This document shows positions 37,177 through 46,425 of a stretch of DNA of 64,000 nucleotides, one piece after another. A program made the position numbers and the translations under genes. Location of the stretch: positions 1 through 64,000 of the forward strand of contig JAFVAT010000024.1 in the NCBI GenBank assembly GCA_017480385.1, read 5' to 3'. Origin of the DNA: Alphaproteobacteria bacterium (GTDB lineage: Bacteria; Pseudomonadota; Alphaproteobacteria; CAAGCB01; CAG-977). The notes under the pieces are model-generated. The model was not told the DNA's origin and made no database searches. It saw nothing but the letters and a program-made list of their open reading frames with translations. Each line of letters opens with the position of its first letter. Within the stretch, counting starts at the first letter, position 1.

Positions 37177-38109
37177 TTGACTAAAAAAGTAGCGGTACTT
37201 ATGGGCGGCTGTTCTTCTGAACGGGAAGTTTCTCTGGCCAGCGGCAAAAATGTTTTGCAGGCTTTAACCGATGCGGGATATCAAACGTTTGCGATAGATG
37301 TTACCCGTGATTTACGCGCGTTGATTGCCGCTTTGGAAAAACAAAAGCCGGACGTTGTTTTCAACGCACTGCACGGCAAATACGGCGAAGACGGCTGTAT
37401 ACAAGGCATGTTAGACTTTATGGGCCTTCCGTACACGCATTCAGGACGTCTGGCGTCTGCCATGGCGATGAACAAGATCATGGCAAAACGGATTTACCGT
37501 ATGTCCGGCCTGCCCGTTGCCAATGAACGCATTGTGACCAAAGAACAGATTTTAGCCGGTGATATTTTGCCTTACCCCTTTGTTTTAAAACCGATCTCTG
37601 ATGGTTCCTCCGTCGGCGTGTTTATTTTTGACAAAGCTTCGGGCAAAAAGCCGTTTGAAGACGAAGAATACCCCTATGCCGATCAGGATCTGATTTTGGC
37701 CGAGGAATATATTCCCGGTCGGGAATTAACAGCCGCCGTCATGGACGGCAAACCCTTGGGCCTTTTGGAAATCATTGCCTCCAAAGATTTTTATAATTAT
37801 AAAGCAAAATATTCACAGGGCGGCGCAGAACATATCGTGCCGACAGATATTCCCGCCGAAGACCAGGCAGAAATAATGAGGATTGCCGCTGAAGCACATA
37901 AAGCGCTGGGGTGCCGCGGCATATCGCGTTCGGATTTCCGTTATGACGATACCCGACCGGGCCAAAAACCGCGCTGCGTCATTTTAGAAACGAACACACA
38001 GCCGGGCATGACCTCTTTATCTTTGGTACCCGATATTGCGCGCAATGTCGGCTATTCATATCAGGATATCGTCGTCTGGATGGTGGAGAATGCCGCATGC
38101 ACACCGTAA
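37177..38109 (+). CDS. ddl: D-alanine--D-alanine ligase
   Basis: ATP-grasp ligase making the dipeptide used by MurF. 'VLMGGCSSEREVSLASG' start, 'HGKYGEDGCIQGML', 'PFVLKPISDGSSVGVF', 'EEYIPGRELT' and 'ETNTQPGMTSLS' are the family signatures. Length is 310 aa. TTG start 6 bp after a strong SD (GGAGGT), directly following the murB stop. It overlaps ftsQ by 13 bp. Confidence 0.96.
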   Translation: MTKKVAVLMGGCSSEREVSLASGKNVLQALTDAGYQTFAIDVTRDLRALIAALEKQKPDVVFNALHGKYGEDGCIQGMLDFMGLPYTHSGRLASAMAMNKIMAKRIYRMSGLPVANERIVTKEQILAGDILPYPFVLKPISDGSSVGVFIFDKASGKKPFEDEEYPYADQDLILAEEYIPGRELTAAVMDGKPLGLLEIIASKDFYNYKAKYSQGGAEHIVPTDIPAEDQAEIMRIAAEAHKALGCRGISRSDFRYDDTRPGQKPRCVILETNTQPGMTSLSLVPDIARNVGYSYQDIVVWMVENAACTP

Positions 38110-38942
38110 AGCTTCAGGACGTTAAATCATTTGGCCCTTTCGCGACGGCCTTTGCCGTATTGCTGTTGTCGGTTTTGGTCGTGTGGTTTCTGAACAGTGC
38201 TTTTTATGCGGAAAAGAAGGAAAGCTTTCTTTTCTTTCTGCACAATACGGCCTTAACGGCGGATTTGCGGTTAAATGAAGTTTATGTCCGAGGACGGTTC
38301 AAAACATCACAGAAAGAACTGCTTGATACGCTGCATGTGGAACGCGGCATGCCGATCACGGCTGTAGATTTGCAGCGTTCGCGGGAAGCTCTTCAGCGCC
38401 TGCCTTGGGTCAAGACAGTCCATATAGAGCGCCGCCTGCCGCATATTTTATATGTACAGATCAAAGAGCGCATACCAGTTGCCGTTTGGCAGAATAAAGG
38501 CGTTTACCGGCCTGTTGATTCCGACGGCCAGCCGATTGAAACTTTTGTCAAAAAGCTGAATGGCCTTCCGTTGGTTCTGGGCACAGATGCTCCTGAAAAA
38601 ACGCCGGAACTGCTGACCTTTCTGGCCCAGGAACCGGAATTGAACAAACGCGTTAAAGCCGCCGTCCGCAAGGGGCAGCGCCGTTGGGACATTTTATTGG
38701 ACGACATTGAAAAGGGCATTACGGTTCGCCTGCCTGAAAAAGATCCCGCTTCCGCTTGGGGCCGACTAGCAAATCTGGATCGAACGGAGGGGCTGTTGAG
38801 TCGAAAAATTACTTTGGTTGACTTGCGCCAGCCGGACAAATTGATCGTCCGATTAGAAGAACCGCCGACCCAAAAAAGCAAAAAGAAAGCTTTGCCGGCT
38901 TCCGCGCCGCTTCCTGTCGCCGCCGAACTCTCTGTGCCGTAA
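38097..38942 (+). CDS. ftsQ: Cell division protein FtsQ
   Basis: Bitopic divisome scaffold. TM at about residues 14-36, then a POTRA domain ('TADLRLNEVYVRGRF', 'ALQRLPWVKTVHIERRLPHILYVQIKERIPVAVWQ') and the beta domain ('ITLVDLRQPDKLIVRL'). C-terminal Lys/Pro-rich tail. Length is 281 aa. Start ATG inside the ddl 3' end, with SD GGTGGAG. Confidence 0.93.
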   Translation: MHTVKLQDVKSFGPFATAFAVLLLSVLVVWFLNSAFYAEKKESFLFFLHNTALTADLRLNEVYVRGRFKTSQKELLDTLHVERGMPITAVDLQRSREALQRLPWVKTVHIERRLPHILYVQIKERIPVAVWQNKGVYRPVDSDGQPIETFVKKLNGLPLVLGTDAPEKTPELLTFLAQEPELNKRVKAAVRKGQRRWDILLDDIEKGITVRLPEKDPASAWGRLANLDRTEGLLSRKITLVDLRQPDKLIVRLEEPPTQKSKKKALPASAPLPVAAELSVP

Positions 38943-38961
38943 TTCGCAAAAGGAGCAGCTC

Positions 38962-40215
38962 TTGTCTTCTGTTTTAAATGACAACAATCTGATTGCCGCT
39001 TTGGATATCGGAACATCAAAAACAAGCTGTATTTTGGCGTATCCGGTCAATGAAAACAAAGCGGTCATCGTCGGTGCGGGGGCTTTTCAAAACACGGGCG
39101 TCAAAAAAAGCGAAATTATCGCTTTGGCGCCGGCAGTCGATTCCGTCAGACATGCGGTTGCCAATGCGGAAAACTTCATTAAAGAACGCATAAAAACAGT
39201 TGTCGCAACAGCTTGTGTCGGATCGCTGTCTTCCGCTATTTATCAGGACAGTTTGGATTTGGGCGGTTCGGAAATCACACAAAGCGACATTAATCGCTTG
39301 GTTGCCGGTGCTCAAAACAAAATTCCGGCGTCAGAGGACGAAATCCTGCACTGCATTCCGATTGATTACAGCCTGGATTCGCGCCATTCCATTACCGATC
39401 CGCGCGGATTAACGGGAAAGAAACTGTATCTTTCTTTGCATACCGTTATGACGCCGCCCTACCCCGTGCGCGACATGAATTCAGTTTTGGATCAGGCTCA
39501 TCTCTCTTGTTCCAAAAAAGTAGCAGGCCCTTATGCAGCCGGCTTGGCCTGCCTGACACAAGAGGAAAAGAAACAGGGCACGGCCGTCATTGACTTGGGT
39601 GCCGGCACGACGGGGATCGGCGTTTTTTATGAAGATCAGCTTGTCTTTGCCGCGCAGCTGCCGTTCGGCGGGGATCAGATCACCAAAGATCTGGCGGCGG
39701 CATTCAAAACATCTTTGGACAATGCGGAAAGAATCAAGACGTTGAAAGGGTCCTGCCTGCCCTCTGTTGCTTACGAAAGAGAAGAAATAGACATTCCCTT
39801 GATCGGCGAAGATGAAAGCGTTTCAGTTATACGTGTCCCCCGCTCTCAAATTGTGCAGGTCATTACCCCCAAAATCGAAGAAGTATTTAAAAAAGTCAAA
39901 GAACTGCTAGACCAAACGGGCTTTTACGATATCTGCATGAATTTTGTTTTAACGGGCGGCGGAGCTTTGCTACATGGAATCAACGAAAAGGCCGCTTCAA
40001 TCCTACAGCGCAACACCCGCACCGGCCAACCGGTTCGTTTGTTTGACAAGCAGGAAATTATCCCCGTTCATGCCTATCAAAGCTATATGGGCTGCATCGG
40101 GCTTTTGCATTACACAACGCGCATTTTATTAAATACGCCGACGCATCAGCGGGACATTTCAGTGCCCGGAAATAAATTTGTGCGATTTTTTCGCTGGTTT
40201 TTAGATAATTCTTAA
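38962..40215 (+). CDS. ftsA: Cell division protein FtsA
   Basis: Actin-like protein that tethers FtsZ to the membrane. 'IAALDIGTSKTSCILAY' phosphate 1, 'VIDLGAGTTGIGVFYEDQ' phosphate 2, and 'VLTGGGALLHGI' adenosine motif are present. The C-terminal end 'FVRFFRWFLDNS' is an amphipathic membrane-targeting helix. Length is 417 aa. TTG start with SD AGGAG 6 bp upstream. Confidence 0.96.
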   Translation: MSSVLNDNNLIAALDIGTSKTSCILAYPVNENKAVIVGAGAFQNTGVKKSEIIALAPAVDSVRHAVANAENFIKERIKTVVATACVGSLSSAIYQDSLDLGGSEITQSDINRLVAGAQNKIPASEDEILHCIPIDYSLDSRHSITDPRGLTGKKLYLSLHTVMTPPYPVRDMNSVLDQAHLSCSKKVAGPYAAGLACLTQEEKKQGTAVIDLGAGTTGIGVFYEDQLVFAAQLPFGGDQITKDLAAAFKTSLDNAERIKTLKGSCLPSVAYEREEIDIPLIGEDESVSVIRVPRSQIVQVITPKIEEVFKKVKELLDQTGFYDICMNFVLTGGGALLHGINEKAASILQRNTRTGQPVRLFDKQEIIPVHAYQSYMGCIGLLHYTTRILLNTPTHQRDISVPGNKFVRFFRWFLDNS

Positions 40216-40330
40216 AGACTTTCGGGATATAAAAAAAGAGTATTGCTTTGATAATTGTCGGGAAAACGAAGGAAAAGCAAGAGTCTTCGCCGATTCGTCA
40301 AAGTTGTCCCATTTTCTGACGGAGTAGTCC
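40216..40330 (+). promoter_or_regulatory. ftsA-ftsZ spacer with possible hairpin
   Basis: A 115-bp spacer, long for this tightly packed cluster. Two nested complementary pairs occur: AAGACT (40215-40220) with AGTCTT (40282-40287), and TTGCTTT (40243-40249) with AAAGCAA (40274-40280). It may carry an ftsZ promoter or a leader structure, but no clear promoter was identified. Confidence 0.35.
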
Positions 40331-41989
40331 ATGACCTTAGACATCAGTGTTCCAGAACAACAGCCGATCGTTCTTTTAACCCCCAAAATCACCGTTATCG
40401 GAGTCGGCGGGGCCGGCGGTAACGCAATTAACAATATGATCCAGACTCAGCTGGGCGGCGTTAATTTCGTCGTGGCCAACACTGATGCGCAGGCGCTGAA
40501 TTCTTCACTGGCGGAAACCAAGATTCAATTGGGCATAGAAACGACAAAAGGACAAGGCGCAGGGGCCAGACCGGAAGTTGGCCGTGAATCCGCTGAAGAA
40601 GCTCTGGACGATATCGCCTCTGTTTTAGACGGGGCCAACATGGTTTTCATCACTGCGGGCATGGGCGGCGGCACGGGAACGGGAGCGGCTCCGGTTTTTG
40701 CCAAAATGGCCAGAGAGCGCGATATCCTGACCGTCGGCGTCGTCACAAAGCCCTTTACTTTTGAGGGCCGCCATAGAATGGCCATTGCGGAACAAGGCAT
40801 CGAAGAATTAGCTCAGTATGTGGATACGCTGATCGTTATTCCCAATCAGAATTTATTCCTAGTGGCAGATGAAAAAATGACCTTTGCCGAAGCGTTTAAA
40901 CGGGCCGACCAAGTCTTGCAGGGCGGCGTGCGTAGCATTACGGATCTGATTATCACGCCGGGAATTATTAATCTGGACTTTTCAGACGTTCGTGCCGTCA
41001 TGGCGGAAATGGGCCGTGCAATGATGGGAACCGGCATGGCCTCCGGTGAAAACAGAGCTTTGGAGGCGGCGGAAGAAGCCATTGCCAATCCGCTGCTGGA
41101 CGATGCTTCCATGACCGGAGCCAAAGGTATTTTGATCAATATCGCCGGCGGAGCAGATCTGACATTGTTTGAGGTTGATGAAGCAGCGAACAGAATCCGT
41201 CGTGAAGTTGATCCGGAAGCCAATATTATTTTTGGCGCCTCCTTTGATGAAACGCTGGAGGGCTCCATTCGCGTTTCCGTTGTCGCGACGGGCATTTCCA
41301 GACAGCAAGAATCTCAAAATCCGTTTATGGTTCAAACGCCGACAACACCGTCCATTTTCACACAGCCGGCAACACAGTCCAAACCTTTTGCTCCGTCTTT
41401 CAGTGCCCCGAAACATATGGTTGAAACGCCCGCTATTTCTTCTGTATCCGCCGCACATACTGCGCCTGCTTCCGAAGCTGAGGAAGAAACGGAAGATGAC
41501 GTTTTGTCCATAGATGATGACATCATGCCTCCGCCGGCGGCTCCCGTTCACCCGACATTGACGACACAGCCGGTTTCTTTTTCGCCCAAAGCTGTCAGCA
41601 GCACCTTGCCGGCCATGCCCGCGCCAAATGAATTATTTGGATTGGGAGAAACAAGGCAGGCCGCTTCTTTTGAGGCCTTTACCCCCAAGATGACAGTTCC
41701 GGAAAGACTCCAGCCGACAGTATTGGTTAGCGAAACGTCCGTCTCTGCCGCCGTACCGGAAATAAAGCCACAGGAAACTGCTTCCGTGGACCAGGAGGAT
41801 TTGTTTTCCACCCCGGTATCCTCTGTCCCTCCGATTATCCCCCCGGCAGTTAAACCGGCAGAAAAAAGCAGACCGTCCTTATTTCAGTTTGTAACGGGAC
41901 GCAGAACACCAGAAGATAAAAAAGCGGCCTCCTCAGATTCACAATCAGAAGATGAATCAGATATTCCGTCTTTTTTAAGACAGCATTAA
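40331..41989 (+). CDS. ftsZ: Cell division protein FtsZ
   Basis: Tubulin-like GTPase that forms the Z-ring. GTP-binding '[12 protein letters not shown]' (near residue 112), T7-loop region '[11 protein letters not shown]', and an intact C-terminal conserved peptide 'DIPSFLRQH' that binds FtsA. Between them lies a long, Pro/Ser/Thr-rich linker (about residues 325-540), which makes the protein 552 aa, long as in other alphaproteobacteria. A strong terminator follows. Confidence 0.98.
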   Translation: MTLDISVPEQQPIVLLTPKITVIGVGGAGGNAINNMIQTQLGGVNFVVANTDAQALNSSLAETKIQLGIETTKGQGAGARPEVGRESAEEALDDIASVLDGANMVFITAGMGGGTGTGAAPVFAKMARERDILTVGVVTKPFTFEGRHRMAIAEQGIEELAQYVDTLIVIPNQNLFLVADEKMTFAEAFKRADQVLQGGVRSITDLIITPGIINLDFSDVRAVMAEMGRAMMGTGMASGENRALEAAEEAIANPLLDDASMTGAKGILINIAGGADLTLFEVDEAANRIRREVDPEANIIFGASFDETLEGSIRVSVVATGISRQQESQNPFMVQTPTTPSIFTQPATQSKPFAPSFSAPKHMVETPAISSVSAAHTAPASEAEEETEDDVLSIDDDIMPPPAAPVHPTLTTQPVSFSPKAVSSTLPAMPAPNELFGLGETRQAASFEAFTPKMTVPERLQPTVLVSETSVSAAVPEIKPQETASVDQEDLFSTPVSSVPPIIPPAVKPAEKSRPSLFQFVTGRRTPEDKKAASSDSQSEDESDIPSFLRQH

Positions 41990-42008
41990 AAGCATCTTCC
42001 TTCCCTCC

Positions 42009-42037
42009 GGCCTCCATTTTATATGGGGGCCTTTTTT
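42009..42037 (+). terminator. Intrinsic terminator of the dcw cluster
   Basis: 9-bp stem GGCCTCCAT/ATGGGGGCC (42009-42017 with 42023-42031, one G-T), 5-nt loop, then six T. Confidence 0.9.
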
Positions 42038-42223
42038 ATATTCCAAAAGCTTCCGCGCTAAGCAAACAGCTCAGGAAAACTGACCGTTCCGCGCAGAAAA
42101 AAGCTCTTTGCTCTAATACAGCGGTTCAGAAAACCGACCGATTATTGCAGATGATTATTCGTTCATAAAACTCATCTTATGTTTGTTTTGTTATAAATTT
42201 TTATCAATAAATCCCTTTTTTAG

Positions 42224-42261
42224 TTGACTTCAGTATATCTTTTTATAACATAAAGTTATAA
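42224..42261 (+). promoter_or_regulatory. Promoter-like region with inverted repeat before the 82-aa gene
   Basis: TTGACT (42224-42229) is a -35 candidate; TAACAT (42246-42251) is a possible -10 at 16 bp. A perfect inverted repeat TTATAAC-N5-GTTATAA (42243-42261) covers it. The string ATAACATAA-GT-AT resembles the box in the terL promoter at 13 of 15 positions, although its distance from the -35 differs by 4 bp. Confidence 0.4.
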
Positions 42262-42280
42262 CCAAAGAAGACGCACACTT

Positions 42281-42529
42281 ATGCCCGATCAAGACAAAAA
42301 AATTTTGATGCTCATTTTAAAAAAAGAAAGCGATTATTCACAAGAAATCTGCAGATTGGCAAATTCGCTTTCTTCTCAGGAATTATTGAACGAACTCTCG
42401 GATTATCGGTCCGGACTCTGTGATCTGAAAAATGATTTTTTATATCCTGCCGCAAACAAACTGTCCGAAAAAAACGAACCGGCGGCTTTGGTTTCAGCAG
42501 ACAGGCATTGGTATTACCGACACACTTAA
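42281..42529 (+). CDS. Hypothetical protein, 82 aa
   Basis: Not recognised. A short, charged, mostly helical protein ('KKILMLILKKESDYSQEICRLA', then 'LLNELSDYRSGLCDLKNDF'). No signal peptide or TM. ATG 42281 has only a weak SD (AAAGAAG). It lies alone after the dcw terminator, behind a promoter-like element with an inverted repeat, and its 3' end meets the convergent 118-aa gene with a 4-bp overlap. Confidence 0.5.
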   Translation: MPDQDKKILMLILKKESDYSQEICRLANSLSSQELLNELSDYRSGLCDLKNDFLYPAANKLSEKNEPAALVSADRHWYYRHT

Positions 42530-42882
42530 GCAGAATGAGGCCAAAGGGCGTCATCATCAAAAACAATTTGATCCTGTGACAACGGCACGCTTTCTATTTT
42601 TGTAACAGGAACCTCATATTGTCGGATAATTTCAGAGGAATCTTCCGGCGTTTCCAAAAACCGTACCCGCTGAGCCTTTTCCAAAACAGCAATAAAGTCT
42701 GCCGCCAAAGAATCCAACAAAACAATTTGCCCCGGTCGACGCAGCAAAAAAAGCTGCCCGTTTTCATCAAACAAAAGGCGCGGATTAAGCTGCTGTCCCT
42801 CATAAGACTTGATCGTAAACCCCAGAACACCGTCCGAATCACGGAACACAAAATAATTTTTATCCTGAATGATCTTTCTCAT
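42526..42882 (-). CDS. Hypothetical protein, 118 aa
   Basis: Not recognised. A mixed alpha/beta soluble protein without signal peptide: beta-rich N-terminal half ('YFVFRDSDGVLGFTIKSY', 'LLFDENGQLFLLRRPGQIVLL') and an acidic C-terminus. Strong SD (GGAAGG) 5 bp before ATG. Convergent with the 82-aa gene and divergent from the membrane protein gene at 43010. Confidence 0.65.
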   Translation of the reverse strand: MRKIIQDKNYFVFRDSDGVLGFTIKSYEGQQLNPRLLFDENGQLFLLRRPGQIVLLDSLAADFIAVLEKAQRVRFLETPEDSSEIIRQYEVPVTKIESVPLSQDQIVFDDDALWPHSA

Positions 42883-43009
42883 GTTTCCTTCCTGCTGTCA
42901 GAAATTTTATGATACTCTTGATATCTTTAAAATTTAGTTACCATTTATAATCCCGTATTTTTTTGCATTCAAAACGGATACACTGAATAATAAAAAGGAG
43001 AGCATGCCG

Positions 43010-43462
43010 ATGTCTTTAAAAGTGCCTTTTGCTTTTGCCGTTTTTTATATTGTTGTTACCTCGCTGCAATTTATTGCCAGCATTGACGGCATTATCCATA
43101 TTTTCGGTTTGCATTGGATTTTTGCCGGATTCGCGGCGGCCTTGCTGATTTTCATTCCGGCAATTGGCCCCATAGCCGGTTTTTACGGAGCCGTCGTTGT
43201 GTGGAAATGGCCCCTGCTGCCGGTTTTGTTTTTATTTTTCTGGCCTTATTTCGTTTATTTCGGATTGCTTTTATTCGGCACGACAAAAGCCTTTATGTTC
43301 TGGAAAAAAACATTTTGGCCGTTTTATGCCGCCAACCGCTTTAAATTCCGTCACGATGATATAGAGCCCGAATTTACAGTAAAAGAAAGCGCTTCAGCCG
43401 ATCAGGAAAAGGCTGAAACGCAGCTGATCAATTATAAGGACGATCATAGCCCTAAATATTAA
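43010..43462 (+). CDS. Small hypothetical integral membrane protein
   Basis: A 150-aa protein with about three hydrophobic helices (residues 5-25, 33-58 and 65-88), a Trp/Phe-rich loop and a charged cytoplasmic tail. Not assigned to a known family. ATG 43010 is preferred to ATG 43004 because SD AAGGAG (42995-43000) is 9 bp away rather than 3. It converges with nusB, 4 bp apart. Confidence 0.65.
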   Translation: MSLKVPFAFAVFYIVVTSLQFIASIDGIIHIFGLHWIFAGFAAALLIFIPAIGPIAGFYGAVVVWKWPLLPVLFLFFWPYFVYFGLLLFGTTKAFMFWKKTFWPFYAANRFKFRHDDIEPEFTVKESASADQEKAETQLINYKDDHSPKY

Positions 43463-43466
43463 AGAG

Positions 43467-43946
43467 CTATTCTTCCCGCAGAATCTTGGCAAACTTGTCC
43501 AACATTCCATTGACCACTTTAATTTCCGGCCCGTCATAAAAGCTTGCGGTCAAATCCAGATACTCCGTTATGACAATCGCAACCGGTGTTTCCGGATATG
43601 CCATTAATTCTGCCGTTCCTGCCTGCAAAATGGCCTTCAGCGTCAGCTCAACGCGTTCTGCCGGCCATTCCTGCGTAAATGAAGTATTGATCATTTCATT
43701 GATCTGTTTTTCATTTTCAACATAAGAATTCAAAATTCCGGCAAACAAAGTCGGTTCCGCCGGCATGACGGGCACAAACGTTTCCGAACCGGTTATTTCG
43801 TCTTCTTCCAAAAGTTCCTGACCGATATTGCCCGCCATAAATTCACGCGCAACGGCATCGATTGTCTTATCGCCAAACGCATACTGATACAGCGCCTGAA
43901 CGGCGGCCAAACGTGATGAACTGCGGTTGGTTCTTATATTAGACAT
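43467..43946 (-). CDS. nusB: Transcription antitermination factor NusB
   Basis: Helical RNA-binding protein that with NusE (S10) binds boxA of rRNA leaders. '[18 protein letters not shown]' at the start and '[21 protein letters not shown]' and '[33 protein letters not shown]' (about 115-150) are the family pattern. Length is 159 aa. It starts within the last codons of nrdR, whose AAGGAGG serves as its SD; the second of two ATGs has the better spacing. Confidence 0.94.
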   Translation of the reverse strand: MSNIRTNRSSSRLAAVQALYQYAFGDKTIDAVAREFMAGNIGQELLEEDEITGSETFVPVMPAEPTLFAGILNSYVENEKQINEMINTSFTQEWPAERVELTLKAILQAGTAELMAYPETPVAIVITEYLDLTASFYDGPEIKVVNGMLDKFAKILREE

Positions 43947-44427
43947 CATTTCCTCCTTTTAACGGACCGGCTTCGGCCACCGCTTCCAAACTGGCAATAA
44001 AAGCTTTAAAATCCTTTGCCTCTCTAAAATCACGATAAACTGACGCGAACCGCACATATGCCACCGGATCCAGACCGGACAAAGCCTCCATTACCATTTC
44101 GCCGATTTGATCGGAAGGAATTTCACTTTCGCCGGAAACCTCCAGCTGACGCTGAATGCTGTTGACAATCAATTCCACCTGTTCCGCGCTGATAGGCCGT
44201 TTCCTGACGGCAATCGTAATTGAACGCTGCAGTTTATCGCGATCAAACGGCATTCTGCTTTTATCTTTTTTGATCACCGTCAATTCCCGCAGCTGAACGC
44301 GTTCAAACGTTGTAAAACGCGATCCGCACGCTGTGCAGAAACGACGGCGGCGAATAGCGGAATTATCTTCACTGGGTCTGGAATCTTTGACCTGCGTTTC
44401 TTCAAATCCGCAAAACGGACAGCGCAT
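43939..44427 (-). CDS. nrdR: Ribonucleotide reductase repressor NrdR
   Basis: Zinc-ribbon plus ATP-cone repressor of nrd genes. Four Cys of the ribbon: 'CPFCG' and 'CTACG' (residues 3-6 and 31-34); ATP-cone from about residue 49 ('[20 protein letters not shown]'). Length is 162 aa. It directly abuts glyA upstream. The ribD/ribE/ribH genes that often sit between nrdR and nusB in alphaproteobacteria are missing. Confidence 0.96.
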   Translation of the reverse strand: MRCPFCGFEETQVKDSRPSEDNSAIRRRRFCTACGSRFTTFERVQLRELTVIKKDKSRMPFDRDKLQRSITIAVRKRPISAEQVELIVNSIQRQLEVSGESEIPSDQIGEMVMEALSGLDPVAYVRFASVYRDFREAKDFKAFIASLEAVAEAGPLKGGNDV

Positions 44428-45714
44428 CTATTCCTCCATTAATCCTTCATAGATCGGAAAGCGGGCGCATAAATCCAATACCGTCGCCTTCGCTTTTTCC
44501 TCGGCAACGGCATTGTCCTCCGGATTAGCGGACAGCCCGTCCAGCACATCGCCGATCAAATTCCCGACAAGCTTAAATTCTTCGATTTTAAAGCCGCGCG
44601 TCGTTCCGGCCGGCGTTCCTAAACGAACCCCGGAAGTCACCGTCGGCTTTTCCGGATCAAACGGAATACCGTTTTTATTGCATGTCATATGAGCCCGTTC
44701 CAAACTCTTTTCCGCCAATTTTCCTGTCAAATGTTTCGGACGCAGATCAACCAGCACCAAATGCGTATCCGTGCCGCCCGACACCAGATTCAACCCGCGC
44801 GCAGTCAAGGTTTCCCCCAACACTTTCGCATTTGCGACAACGTTTTTCGCATATTCTTTAAATTCGGGCTTTAAAGCCTCCCCCAAAGCAACGGCCTTCG
44901 CCGCAATCACGTGCATCAAAGGCCCGCCCTGCAGTCCGGGGAAAACAGCCGAATTGATTTTCTTGGCCAAATCCTCGCGGTTAGTCAGGATCATGCCACC
45001 GCGGGGACCGCGCAAAGTTTTGTGCGTCGTCGTTGTCACGATATCCGCATATTTCAGCGGGTTTTCATGCACGCCGCCGGCAACTAAGCCAGCGAAATGC
45101 GCCATATCGACCATTAAAATCGCACCGACCTCATCGGCGATCGCTCTGAATTTCGCAAAGTCGATCGCGCGGGGATAAGCCGATCCGCCGGCAATAATCA
45201 ATTTAGGCTTATTTTCTTTGGCCAGCCGTTCAACCTGTTCAAAGTCAATCCGTCCGTCATCCTGACGCACGCCATATTGAACCGAATGAAACCACTTGCC
45301 CGACATTGCCGGAGCCGCCCCATGCGTCAAATGGCCACCGGCGTCCAAAGACATGCCCATTAATGTATCCCCCGGCTGCAGCAAAGCCAGCTGTACGGCG
45401 CCGTTTGCCTGCGCGCCGGAATGCGGTTGAACATTGACAAACTCCGCTCCGAACAATTTCTTAGCCCGCTCAATCGCTAAATTTTCTGCGATATCAACGA
45501 ATTCGCACCCGCCATAATAACGGCGGCCCGAATATCCTTCCGCATATTTGTTCGTTAAAATTGTGCCCTGTGCCTCCAAAACAGCCTTGGAAACAATGTT
45601 TTCGGAAGCAATCAGTTCAATCTGGTTTTGCTGACGGCGCAATTCTTTAACGATGCCGGCATACAAATCAGGATCGGCCTGCTTTAAAGATGTTGTAAAA
45701 AACGGATTTGACAT
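44428..45714 (-). CDS. glyA: Serine hydroxymethyltransferase
   Basis: PLP enzyme interconverting serine and glycine and charging tetrahydrofolate with one-carbon units. The PLP lysine lies in '[15 protein letters not shown]'. '[15 protein letters not shown]' and 'QPHSGAQAN' are classic. Length is 428 aa. I chose ATG 45714 (SD AAGGA, 9 bp) over the frame's earlier start at 45735. rpiB lies 14 bp upstream. Confidence 0.96.
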   Translation of the reverse strand: MSNPFFTTSLKQADPDLYAGIVKELRRQQNQIELIASENIVSKAVLEAQGTILTNKYAEGYSGRRYYGGCEFVDIAENLAIERAKKLFGAEFVNVQPHSGAQANGAVQLALLQPGDTLMGMSLDAGGHLTHGAAPAMSGKWFHSVQYGVRQDDGRIDFEQVERLAKENKPKLIIAGGSAYPRAIDFAKFRAIADEVGAILMVDMAHFAGLVAGGVHENPLKYADIVTTTTHKTLRGPRGGMILTNREDLAKKINSAVFPGLQGGPLMHVIAAKAVALGEALKPEFKEYAKNVVANAKVLGETLTARGLNLVSGGTDTHLVLVDLRPKHLTGKLAEKSLERAHMTCNKNGIPFDPEKPTVTSGVRLGTPAGTTRGFKIEEFKLVGNLIGDVLDGLSANPEDNAVAEEKAKATVLDLCARFPIYEGLMEE

Positions 45715-45728
45715 CAAAGAATATCCTT

Positions 45729-46169
45729 TCAGCACATATGAGACAATTTTTCAACCCGGCGCGCATGGCGATCGCCTAAAAAGTCCGTATTCAGGAAAAT
45801 TTCAGCACACTCATAAGCGACTTCAACTCCTGTCGTTCTGCCGCCCAAAACCAGCACATTGGCATTATTGTGCTGACGGCACAAACGAGCGCCGAACGCG
45901 TCATGAACCAAAGCGGCGCGAATAAAGGGAAAGCGGTTAGCCGCGATGCTGATCCCGATTCCCGTACCGCACAATAAAATGCCGCGTTCCGCTTGCGCTG
46001 TTTTAATCGCATCTGCCATTAAAGCCGCAATATCTGGATAATCAACGGAATCCGGCGTATGCGTCCCCATATCCAACACTTCATACCCGTCTTTTTTCAG
46101 TTTTTCCGCCAACAAATTTTTTAATTCAAACCCACCGTGGTCCGAAGCGAGCGCAATCTTTTTAGACAT
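45729..46169 (-). CDS. rpiB: Ribose-5-phosphate isomerase B
   Basis: Interconverts ribose-5-P and ribulose-5-P. '[16 protein letters not shown]' start, catalytic Cys in '[12 protein letters not shown]', and '[28 protein letters not shown]'-type segment (about 85-112). Length is 146 aa from ATG 46169, which has SD AAAGGAA; the 14-codon extension upstream is not family-like. Confidence 0.95.
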   Translation of the reverse strand: MSKKIALASDHGGFELKNLLAEKLKKDGYEVLDMGTHTPDSVDYPDIAALMADAIKTAQAERGILLCGTGIGISIAANRFPFIRAALVHDAFGARLCRQHNNANVLVLGGRTTGVEVAYECAEIFLNTDFLGDRHARRVEKLSHMC

Positions 46170-46225
46170 AAGAATTTCCTTTCTTTTATTTTGATGTCTT
46201 AAGTAGCACACTCAAACGCTTTTGG

Positions 46226-46414
46226 CTAGGACTGATTATTTTTTCTGATCACATATTCCAGTTTTTTCTTTGCCATCATTTTCAAAGACAGCATCGGCGT
46301 GTTTTTCGGTGCCATAAAAGACACCTCCGTCCCTGTAGCGGCATAAACGGCGACAACTTTCAGCGTATTGCCGATCGCCGTCATCTGCATCAGAATTTCA
46401 TCGTTCTGATCCAT
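46226..46414 (-). CDS. DUF6898-like small conserved protein
   Basis: A 62-aa protein of a kind often found in alphaproteobacteria near M16 peptidase and threonine synthase genes. Pattern 'GNTLKVVAVYAATGTEVSFMAPKN' and a basic C-terminus ('AKKKLEYVIRK'). Function unknown. SD GGAG. It is 11 bp after the M16 peptidase gene and belongs to the same minus-strand run. Confidence 0.75.
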   Translation of the reverse strand: MDQNDEILMQMTAIGNTLKVVAVYAATGTEVSFMAPKNTPMLSLKMMAKKKLEYVIRKNNQS

Positions 46415-46425
46415 ATTTTTCTCCG

